Positions 54,101 through 61,062 of a stretch of DNA of 64,000 bases are shown piece by piece (the stretch's first letter is position 1; the number at the start of each line of letters is the position of its first letter). The notes below the pieces were generated by a model, which saw only the letters and a list, made by a program, of their open reading frames with translations, ran no database searches and had not been told where the DNA came from. The stretch spans positions 124,001 through 188,000 of the forward strand of contig NZ_RBIJ01000004.1 in assembly GCF_003633725.1 (NCBI RefSeq), written 5' to 3'. The DNA comes from Brockia lithotrophica. Its GTDB lineage: Bacteria; Bacillota; Bacilli; Thermicanales; DSM-22653. A program made the translations under genes and the position numbers.

Positions 54101-55035
54101 CCGAGCTCGGCGAGGGCGTTCCTCCGGTCCTCGAGGCGCTCCGCGTGGGGAACGAGAGTGAGGAGGAATTCCTCCTGCCGCAAGCGGCGTTCGCGTTCGC
54201 GGGCGGCGGGAACTTCTCCTTCGCGGCGGAGGAGTTCTTCGGCGTGGGCGGCCCAGCCTTCCAAGGCTTCCTGTACGCGTCCGAGGAGGAGGAGTTCGCC
54301 GTCCAGCGCGGTGAGCTTCTCCCGCACCCGGGTGAGCTCGTCTTCTGTGGCGCGAATTTCCCCCCGGAGGGCCGAGAGCGCCTCCTCGGAGGTGTCTCCG
54401 AGGCTCCGGAACTCTGCCTCGAGCACTTTGAGTTCACCTTCGACGGTTTCTAGGCGCCGCTTCACCTTTTCGTACAAATCCTTTCCGTACCTTTCGAGTG
54501 CGAATAGGCGTTCTAGCATCCCTTTACGTTCCGCCGGGGCGAGCGTGAGGAATTCGGCAAACCGGCCCTGGGGGAGGATCACGGAGCGGAGGAAGTCGTC
54601 TTCGTGGAGGCCGAGGAGCTCGCGGACCGCGGCGTCTACTTCGCGCACGCGGTCGGCCAGGGGGACCCAGCGGGGTTCTCCCGGAGCGCGGCGGAGGAGG
54701 CGCGCCGCCCGCGTCGCCACGGAGAAGGGGTCACCGCCGGTACTGCGGCGGAACTCCCGTTCGACGTGGTAGAGGACCTCGTTCCCGCCTTCTTCGAGGG
54801 AAAAGGTGAAGGCTACATACGCTTCGTCCCGTGCGACGTGGATCACGCCGCGGGAGCGCGAGGAGCGGTCCACGCTCCCGTACAAGGCGAGGGTGATCGC
54901 GTCGAGAAGCGTCGACTTCCCACTCCCCGTAGGGCCGAAGATGCCGAAGACGCCGCTTTTCAGACGAGAAAAGTCGACCTCCGCGGGGTCGGCGTAGCTG
55001 TGGATTCCGTCGAGGCGGAGGCGGTGGGGACGCAC
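51148..55035 (-). CDS. sbcC: Exonuclease subunit SbcC (Rad50-like)
   Basis: ATPase partner of SbcD in hairpin and double-strand-end processing. Start GTG at 55035 behind GAGGGAGG; the frame continues upstream to 55458 but that part is Pro/Arg-rich shadow sequence over sbcD. About 1295 residues: Walker A FGPTGSGKSTLLDAI (about residue 34), QGRFAEFLTLAPAERKGMLE, long coiled coils, the zinc hook CPVCGSTHH at about residue 541, more coiled coil, signature STLSGGERFLASLSLALALS, and Walker B FFFLDEGFGGLDPEAL. It is longer than most SbcC (1000-1150) because of low-complexity inserts past the hook. Last gene of the addB-addA-sbcD-sbcC operon. Confidence 0.95.
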   Translation of the reverse strand: MRPHRLRLDGIHSYADPAEVDFSRLKSGVFGIFGPTGSGKSTLLDAITLALYGSVDRSSRSRGVIHVARDEAYVAFTFSLEEGGNEVLYHVEREFRRSTGGDPFSVATRAARLLRRAPGEPRWVPLADRVREVDAAVRELLGLHEDDFLRSVILPQGRFAEFLTLAPAERKGMLERLFALERYGKDLYEKVKRRLETVEGELKVLEAEFRSLGDTSEEALSALRGEIRATEDELTRVREKLTALDGELLLLGRVQEALEGWAAHAEELLRREGEVPAARERERRLRQEEFLLTLVPHAERLEDRRNALAELGQALERAQAEAENASAQKEELQRAVDAHRADGERDRRRLVELGLRLRQLREARERLEEIFVRGKDARENLERTKDQLRHIEERRQKLEEERERSAQAEREAEAEKARLEPFLAREGELRAAERERWKIEEMRKRLRERAQDLRNLGARLGALAFRTPDGLPDLRARLSRWENAYREAHADERRLTERRERLAEAALFLRQRLERREREIEAEHERLWAAHFARKLVPGAPCPVCGSTHHPSPAKPPAGFALWDAAAVGYGRADSEKLPPEDAVLEAERRIRELLFAARELEQRLRHLEFSQGLEILKARSETVSEILAEARDLLPPHLRPSPADETDEGEGGSELSCASEDAGTNPPSTATRGDFASGGFPLTADRSTSDEGELDALAWEVSALEDDWRDAFARRLELEKGLDSLVQSAQSLRERMRETKEEWERRAELLAAAAKELRSARSTWTERHRNIPYSEVDRLLRELEAHRKAADAAETRRKAAAEKRRALEDEAKHLQEEWASLNAESARLEQELESLRKEYARDAKRIHEEWAKLAGELSSFPPLRASLEASFEAVSLPARAKPLPAQAAPPPEAEGRKRPAFPPSEVLQRLEGEVARFVDELEKRGKTLEDALRKAEEAHREAVVRYERTLASLRAAETAKAEAEEEWRSALEQGTPEGLTPPSPRDLLAAYRSGHLDPDRIRAEREALEEFERLRNEARIRFHAASRLLEERLREAPHFPGSEELALLVEGFEVELPDVVTGAKRILRTLEEHLAARERERAEREREKEELQLRLGSLQNRLDELEKNRRRAAELLEEQKKRSRTRELLKTLEHLVQGRALVEFLGREHLEHLVVDAGAHLRFLSRGRYDLAVDESGTFLVRDYTHGGLERPASTLSGGERFLASLSLALALSRTVQLRGRHPLRFFFLDEGFGGLDPEALNTALTALERLETHEMLVGVISHVPEVRERISRRILVDPPEAGGRGSHLRFEGF

Positions 55036-55079
55036 GGGTTTCCTCCCTCGGTGGCGAAGTGCGCGTGTTTTTCCGGCGA

Positions 55080-56516
55080 CTAGAGGCTCGCCGCGGGAAG
55101 GCCCTCGTCGCCTTCGGCGAGGAGTTCGAGGAAGAGGCGGACGAGGTCTTCCTCGGGGTCTTTGCCTCCGGTGCGTTCGCGGTAAAACCGGCGGAAGAAT
55201 TCTTCCGGCGGCCGGTCGGCGGTGACGGAGATGCTCTCGCGCGCGGTTTCCGGCAGGATGGGGCGGATGATGAGGATTCCCGGGTGGCGGCGGCGGACTT
55301 CGCGGACGACCTCCGAGTCCAGGGGGACGGGGGTGTGGACGACGACTTCTACCCACGCCCCTCGGTCCGCGTCGGAGCGGGCGTAGCGGAGGAGCTCTTC
55401 GGCGCCGCCCAGAAACGTGTGGCGGACGAGCGGTTTTCCGCGCCGCAGGGGAAGCCACGTGAGGCGCGCCTGGGGGGGACTTCCCTCCCAGGTGACGAGG
55501 ACGACGCGCTTGCTCTGTCCCGCCTCGGAAAAGGAGAGGGCGAGCGGAGAACCGCTGTACGCCCCCGTGGCGGGTGCGGGCAGCTCCTGAGGTCGGTGGA
55601 GGTGGCCGAGGGCGACGTAGGCGACGGGCGGGAAGTCCTCCGGTGCGAGGGCGTAGGCGCCTCCGACTTCGATGGGGCGTTCGGAGTCGCTCGTACTCCC
55701 TCCCAATACGAAGAGGTGTGCCGCGAGCACCGCAGGTACTTCGGCGGGTACGGAGGCGAGCAGGCGACCGAAGATCTGGCGCATCTTGGCGGCGTAGGCG
55801 GAGCGGCGGGCGGAGGTCCCGTCGTACGGTATGTCTCCAGGTACGGTTTCGCCCGCGCCGGGCGGCGCGCCCACGGGGTCGGTTTCGCCCGCGCCGGACA
55901 GCGTGCCCACGGGGTTGGTTTCTCCCGCGCCGGGCGGCGTGCCTAGGGGGTTGGTTTCGCCCGCGCCTTGCCCGCGGTCCGGATCCTCACCCGAGATACC
56001 GTCCGGATCCGCTTCCAGGCCGCCCCCGCCCCGCTCGGGGCTTTGTCTGTCGTTTGGGCTGCTCCCTTCTTCGACCGCGTAGATGACCTCCCGGAGTCGG
56101 ACTTCGGAGACGTACGGCACGGGGAGCACCGCGATGCGCTCGGGAGCCCCGCGCACGGGTCGGCGCGCCTCAAAGAGGAGGGGCTTTTCGGGTACGCGGC
56201 CGACGAGGTGGATTCCCCGTTCGTGGGCCAGCGGGTGGGCGGCCGCAATGCGCTCGGGGCTGTCGTGGTTGCCGGCGAGGACGACGACCTGGCGACCGCC
56301 TTCGGCGAGGCGGGCGAGCGTTTCGTACAGGAGGGTTTCGGCCCACGCCGGGGGGTTGTACCTGTCGTAGACGTCGCCGGCGACGAGGACGAGGTCTACG
56401 TCTTCTTCGCGGGCGATCTCCACGATTTCCTCGAGAACCGCCGCCTGCTCCTCTTTGCGGTCTCGGCCTTCGAGCGTGCTGCCGAGGTGCCAGTCGGCCG
56501 TGTGCAAGATGCGCAT
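55080..56516 (-). CDS. sbcD: Exonuclease subunit SbcD (Mre11-like)
   Basis: Metallophosphoesterase nuclease that works with SbcC. 478 residues. Phosphoesterase motifs: MRILHTADWHLGSTLEGRDR, LVLVAGDVYDRYNPP, VVLAGNHDSPERI, and the later AHLFVLGG and VALGHLHRPQELP. Between the capping parts (about residues 180-225) it carries a 12-residue tandem repeat (GAGETNPLGTPP and variants) that does not belong to the family. The C-terminal capping domain is complete. Normal SbcD proteins have about 390-400 residues, so the insert accounts for much of the excess length. Start ATG at 56516. Confidence 0.95.
   Translation of the reverse strand: MRILHTADWHLGSTLEGRDRKEEQAAVLEEIVEIAREEDVDLVLVAGDVYDRYNPPAWAETLLYETLARLAEGGRQVVVLAGNHDSPERIAAAHPLAHERGIHLVGRVPEKPLLFEARRPVRGAPERIAVLPVPYVSEVRLREVIYAVEEGSSPNDRQSPERGGGGLEADPDGISGEDPDRGQGAGETNPLGTPPGAGETNPVGTLSGAGETDPVGAPPGAGETVPGDIPYDGTSARRSAYAAKMRQIFGRLLASVPAEVPAVLAAHLFVLGGSTSDSERPIEVGGAYALAPEDFPPVAYVALGHLHRPQELPAPATGAYSGSPLALSFSEAGQSKRVVLVTWEGSPPQARLTWLPLRRGKPLVRHTFLGGAEELLRYARSDADRGAWVEVVVHTPVPLDSEVVREVRRRHPGILIIRPILPETARESISVTADRPPEEFFRRFYRERTGGKDPEEDLVRLFLELLAEGDEGLPAASL
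55845..55970 (-). repeat. 36-bp in-frame tandem repeat inside sbcD
   Basis: Three full 36-base units begin at 55845, 55881 and 55917 (plus-strand GGTTTCGCCCGCGCCGG...), with a partial fourth at 55953. They code on the minus strand for four copies of GAGETxPxGxxP. Units differ at a few bases, so the array is not brand new. Confidence 0.9.
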
Positions 56517-56670
56517 TTCGTCTCCTCCCGATGGGTAGGTACCGGCTTGGGGGCGGAGCGCCAGAAACGAGTCCCGTTTCCCTCGGGTACGATACCGGCC
56601 TGGGGATCAGGAGAATCGGGGGTCCGAATTCAGCCTCCGGTTCCCTTTCGGGGGATTAGGTCTCGCCGAG

Positions 56671-56750
56671 AGAGCGGGAGTACCGGTGGGAGAGCGGGAG
56701 TACCGGTGGAAGGGCGGGGGTACCGACAGGTGGGCGGAAGTACGCGGGCG
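56671..56750 (-). repeat. 20-bp tandem repeats between addA and sbcD
   Basis: Unit of the form AGAGCGGGAGTACCGGTGGG: near-identical copies at 56671-56690 and 56691-56710, a diverged one at 56711-56731 and a partial one after it. The 241-base gap between addA and sbcD holds no gene. Confidence 0.75.
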
Positions 56751-56757
56751 GAGGTCG

Positions 56758-59700
56758 TCAGAAGATCCGTACGGCGCGGTCTACGCCTCCGTCCCCCGTG
56801 AGGCTACCGAATCGGCCCTTGCCGGCGAGCTCTTCTCCGAAGGCGTACAGCCACCCTTCGCGCGGAAGTTCGCCGAGGAGGTCGCGCACCGCGCAGGCGT
56901 ACACGTAGAGCTGGGCCTTGTAGATCCGCGGGTCGAGGATTCGGTCCGTCTTGTAGTCGAGGAGGACGTACCCTCCGTCTTCCCGGAAGAGGACGTCGAA
57001 GATCCCTTGCACGACCACCGCGTCGAGGCCCGCCGTCCGCCCGCCGTTGTCTGGGGTTTGGGATTTCCCGCGGACGGCGTCCACCCACGCGCAAAACGCC
57101 TGGAGGTCCTGGGTTGGAAAGGCCGGACGTTCTCGGTCGATCTCCGCGTTTGCCGCCGAAGAGGACGTACCGGAGGGGGCGGGGGTCGGCGTTTTCGAGG
57201 GCAGGTCTACCTCGAGGAGCGCGGCGGCAACCTCGGCCGGGAGGTTCCAGAGGAACGGCCGTTCGCGGTGGACGCTCTCTGCCTTGCGCAGGCGTTGTCC
57301 GAGGGGGTGGAGGAAGAATTCCCAAATCCGCTTGAGGGGGATGAGGGGTCGGTCTTCGGGGGTGAGGCGCCCTTCCTCCACGAGCCGGTCGAGCTCCCGG
57401 GCGAGCGCCTCTTCGTCCGCCGCGCGGGTTACGTCGACGAAGCGGAGGAAGGTGTGGACCGCCGTACCGCGCCGGAGGCCTTCTTCTGCGGCTTCGGCGT
57501 CCGCCCGCCGGATTTCGCCGGAGGACGCGCCTTTGCCCCAGGGGGAAGGGGCTCTCCGCCCGCCCACGGCGTCGCGCGTTTCCGCCCCGTTTTGCACCTC
57601 GAATGCCGCCATCGCCCACAACGCGTCGATGGAGGCGACGTCGTCGGCGAGGGCAAAGGCTTCCAAGCGTTTGCGGATTTCCGTGACGGTGAGCTTGGCG
57701 GGAAGCGCCGTGTGGGGGACCCAAGGGTACACATCGAGGGCGCTCGCCTCCAAGGGGAGGACGCGCGCGAGGAGCGCGTGGGCCGCGGTTTCGTCCGCAC
57801 CGTCGGGGCCACCGGGTACGGCCTCTGGGAGGGGACCTCGTTCCTCCTTACGCGGCGATGCCACCGCGCGCAGGAGGAACGGGGGCACGAAGAGCTCGCG
57901 GGTTGGGCTTTCGCCCGAAAGAAGGCGTTCGAACTCTTCGGCGAGGCCGCGGGTGTGCGCCTCGAGGTAGAGGACGGGGAAAAGGAGTTCGGCAAAAGAG
58001 TGGGCATCGAGCTTTTGCGTCACGGGGAGGACGACGCGTTCTTCGGCCGAATCCGTTCCGGCGTCTGCCGCGTTTCGAACGAAGTTCCGAACACTTGAGG
58101 AGGGGGGAAAGCTCTTGCGCACGCGGTCGAGCCTCTTGCCGAGGTCGTTTTCCACGAAGGGAAGGACGACCTTTTCCCGCGCGCGCGTGAGCGCGACGTA
58201 GAGGAGGCGAAGCTCTTCGGCAAGGCGGTCGCGCTTTTGCCGCGCGCTTGCGAAGAGCCACGGAAGCGTCGGGTAGCTCATGTGCCGTTCCGCGTCGATT
58301 TCGCGTAAGGCGACGCCGATGTCCCGGTGGAGGATGACGTCCTCTTCGGCGTCCCTCACGTAAAACGGCTGCGCGAGCCCCGCGAGGACGACCACGGGAA
58401 ACTCGAGCCCCTTGCTCTGGTGGATCGTGAGGATGCGGACGGCTTGTCCTTCGTCTTCGGCCGCCGCTTCCCCGTCTTCGAAGAGGTCCCGTTCCGCGAG
58501 CGTGTCGAGCTCCTCGAGGAGTTCGCCGAGGGGGCGCTTTCCCCGCCGTTCGCTCCGGCGAAACCAATCGACGAGGCGGCGAAGGCGCGCTTCCAAGGTA
58601 CGCCCCGTGGGGAGGGCGGCCCCCCAGAGGTCGAACCCGAGTTCGCGCAGGAGGCGTTCGGCGAGCTCTGCCGTGGAGAGGTCGCGGGCGAGGTCGCGCC
58701 AGTGCGCGAGGGCGCGGACGAAGTCCCGCAGACGGGGGTACGCCTGGGCGAGGACTTCGTGCACTTCCGGGTGGTCTTTCGCGATGCCCGGGTCCCCTTC
58801 GGCGGTGCGGAAGACGGCCTCCCAGTAGGGAATCTCGGGGTGGGCGATGCGCACCGCGGCCAGCTCCTCGGCCGTAAGGCCCACGACCGGAGACGAGAGT
58901 ACGCCCACGAGCGGGACGCTCCGCGCGGGGTTGTCCACGACGCGCAGGACGTTGAGAAAGGTCTGGACGTCTGGATCGTCGAAGAGGCTCCCGCGCGTCA
59001 CCGCGCGCACGGGAACGCCCAGACGTTCCAGCTCGCGCACGTAGACGGGAAGCCACGTGCGGCTCCGGAGGAGGATCGCCGTGTCTTCCGGTGCGACGCC
59101 GTCTTCGGCGAGGGCGCGGGCGATCACCCGGGCTTCTCCCTCGGCCCGAAGGAACTCCACGAGGGCGGCGGCCCCGGCGTCGTTCTCCGCATCGTCTGCT
59201 TCGGGGGCATCTCCTTCTTCGTCGGACACGGCACCTCCCGTGCCTTTACTCCCGGGGGTGGGGGCATCCGAGGGGCGTTTGCCGTGCCGTTCGAGTAGGG
59301 CGTAAAACTCGCGGAGCACGGGGTCGCGGGCGGGAGACTCCCTCTCTGCGGTGGAGGCGTCCGCCGCCAAGTCCCGCAGGTCGGCGAAATACACGGCGAT
59401 TCCAGGTCGGTTTTGGGGTGTGGCGTGGGGTGCGGGCAATAGGCGGTGCCCTTCGTGGTAGTCGATGCCCCCGATTTCCCGTTCCATGAGGGCGCCTATG
59501 AGGCGGTTTACGCCGTCCAAAAGTTCGGGGATGCTCCGGAAGTTGTGCGGGAGGTCGACGCGGAATCCTTCGGGAGGGGTTTCCGATCCCGCGGAAGTCC
59601 TCTCCCCTTCCAAGGTCGCCCTTCCTTCGGGACCTTGGGGGTGGGCGGAGTAGGGGCTTTTTTCTCCCGGCAGACTCAAGGGGGTATAGCGCTCGTAGAG

Positions 59701-61062
59701 TTCGAGAAAGAGGCGCGGTTCGGCGAGGCGGAAGCCGTAGATGCTCTGCTTTACGTCGCCAACGAAAAAGAGCTTTTCCGGCGGGGCGATCTCCCGGAGG
59801 AGGGCCATTTGCACGGGGTTTAGGTCTTGTGCCTCGTCTACGAGCACTCCTTCGAAGGTAGCCCGAAGTTCCTTTGCCAGAAGGCCGTCGTCTTGCCTGA
59901 GGAGCTTCAAGGACAGCTGCTCCAGGTCTTCGAAGTCCAGAACGCCGAGCGCGCGCTTGCGCCTTTCGTACGCCTCGAGGAAGCCCCGGGACCATTCCAC
60001 AAAACGCTCGACGTCTGGGGTGATGCGGGCCACGGCTTCGCGCACTTCCTCCAACGGTCGGGCGAAGTAGCTCGTTTGGAGTTTCTTGACGGCCTTTTTG
60101 ACCTTATCCCTGCGGTTTGTCACGGCCTCTTTGAGCCCTGGGTCGATTTCGTCGCCTTTCCCCTTGCGAATCGGCGGCAGGCGTTCAAAGGAGAGCTCCT
60201 TGAGCTCCTGGGCAAAGGGGTCCCATTGGGTTTTTTCGGCGAGGGTGGCGATGGCGTCCCGCTCTTCCAAGAGCCTTTCGAGGTACACCTGCGGGCCGCC
60301 CGGTTCTCGGGCCAAGGCGATGGCTTCCTCGAGCAGGCGCACCGCGTTGGCGATCTTCGCCCGCGTTTCGAGGAGGGCTCCCTCCTGCCAGCGCCTGAGC
60401 GCCTCTTCAGCTTCTGGAGAAAGAGCTTCGGGCGAACGGGCGGCGCGGTAGGGGAGGAGGACCTCTTCGAACCACTTCTCCGGGTCGGGGGTTACGCGGG
60501 CGAAGCGCACGAGGCTCAAAACCACTTCTTCGAGTTTGCCGAGTTGGTGCACGGGGTGACCGTAGCGCGCGAGAAATGCCCGTGCGGCTGCGGCATCCTC
60601 GCGGAAGAAGCGGTCTACGGCTTCGCGCAGGTAGCTGCGGAGGACCTCCTCTTGGAGAAGCTGCGCCTCGGCGTCGTCGAGCAAGGTGAAGCGCGGGCTC
60701 AGGCCGATCTTTTGCCCGTGGCGCCGGAGGAGGTCGGCGAGGTAGGCGTGGAGCGTTTGGATGGGTGCCCGCCCGAGGAGGAAGATCTGCCGGCGCAGGC
60801 GCTGCGCCTCGCGGGTATTCGCGCCCGCGTGTTCCTGCAGGCGCTCTTGGAGGGCGCGGCGGATCCTCGCCTTCATCTCTTCGGCTGCCGCGCGCGTGAA
60901 GGTGACGACGAGGAGGCGGTCGATGTCGACCCGCTCTTCGAGGACGAGGCGCATGACGCGGGCTACGAGCACCGCTGTCTTGCCGCTTCCCGCCGAAGCC
61001 GACACGAGGAGAGGGCCGCCCGGATGGGAGATGGCGAGGAGTTGTTCCGGCGTCCAGTTCAC
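56758..61062 (-). CDS. addA: AddAB helicase/nuclease subunit A
   Basis: Helicase-nuclease for double-strand break repair, the Bacillus RecBCD equivalent. GTG start at 61062 overlapping addB. 1434 residues: Walker A SASAGSGKTAVLVARV (from about residue 21), VTFTRAAAEEMKAR (motif Ia), DEAQDLNPVQ (motif II), FVGDVKQSIYGFR (motif III), RILTIHQSKGLEFPVV (motif V), LYVALTRAREKVVLPF (motif VI), and a C-terminal RecB-like nuclease (DAVVVQGIFDVLF; YVLLDYKTDRI). Somewhat longer than Bacillus AddA (about 1230) through low-complexity loops. Confidence 0.97.
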   Translation of the reverse strand: MNWTPEQLLAISHPGGPLLVSASAGSGKTAVLVARVMRLVLEERVDIDRLLVVTFTRAAAEEMKARIRRALQERLQEHAGANTREAQRLRRQIFLLGRAPIQTLHAYLADLLRRHGQKIGLSPRFTLLDDAEAQLLQEEVLRSYLREAVDRFFREDAAAARAFLARYGHPVHQLGKLEEVVLSLVRFARVTPDPEKWFEEVLLPYRAARSPEALSPEAEEALRRWQEGALLETRAKIANAVRLLEEAIALAREPGGPQVYLERLLEERDAIATLAEKTQWDPFAQELKELSFERLPPIRKGKGDEIDPGLKEAVTNRRDKVKKAVKKLQTSYFARPLEEVREAVARITPDVERFVEWSRGFLEAYERRKRALGVLDFEDLEQLSLKLLRQDDGLLAKELRATFEGVLVDEAQDLNPVQMALLREIAPPEKLFFVGDVKQSIYGFRLAEPRLFLELYERYTPLSLPGEKSPYSAHPQGPEGRATLEGERTSAGSETPPEGFRVDLPHNFRSIPELLDGVNRLIGALMEREIGGIDYHEGHRLLPAPHATPQNRPGIAVYFADLRDLAADASTAERESPARDPVLREFYALLERHGKRPSDAPTPGSKGTGGAVSDEEGDAPEADDAENDAGAAALVEFLRAEGEARVIARALAEDGVAPEDTAILLRSRTWLPVYVRELERLGVPVRAVTRGSLFDDPDVQTFLNVLRVVDNPARSVPLVGVLSSPVVGLTAEELAAVRIAHPEIPYWEAVFRTAEGDPGIAKDHPEVHEVLAQAYPRLRDFVRALAHWRDLARDLSTAELAERLLRELGFDLWGAALPTGRTLEARLRRLVDWFRRSERRGKRPLGELLEELDTLAERDLFEDGEAAAEDEGQAVRILTIHQSKGLEFPVVVLAGLAQPFYVRDAEEDVILHRDIGVALREIDAERHMSYPTLPWLFASARQKRDRLAEELRLLYVALTRAREKVVLPFVENDLGKRLDRVRKSFPPSSSVRNFVRNAADAGTDSAEERVVLPVTQKLDAHSFAELLFPVLYLEAHTRGLAEEFERLLSGESPTRELFVPPFLLRAVASPRKEERGPLPEAVPGGPDGADETAAHALLARVLPLEASALDVYPWVPHTALPAKLTVTEIRKRLEAFALADDVASIDALWAMAAFEVQNGAETRDAVGGRRAPSPWGKGASSGEIRRADAEAAEEGLRRGTAVHTFLRFVDVTRAADEEALARELDRLVEEGRLTPEDRPLIPLKRIWEFFLHPLGQRLRKAESVHRERPFLWNLPAEVAAALLEVDLPSKTPTPAPSGTSSSAANAEIDRERPAFPTQDLQAFCAWVDAVRGKSQTPDNGGRTAGLDAVVVQGIFDVLFREDGGYVLLDYKTDRILDPRIYKAQLYVYACAVRDLLGELPREGWLYAFGEELAGKGRFGSLTGDGGVDRAVRIF

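Noticed and set aside
55036-55458. Upstream extension of the sbcC frame
   Set aside because: It is Pro/Arg-rich, overlaps sbcD, and the true start GTG 55035 has a good ribosome-binding site.
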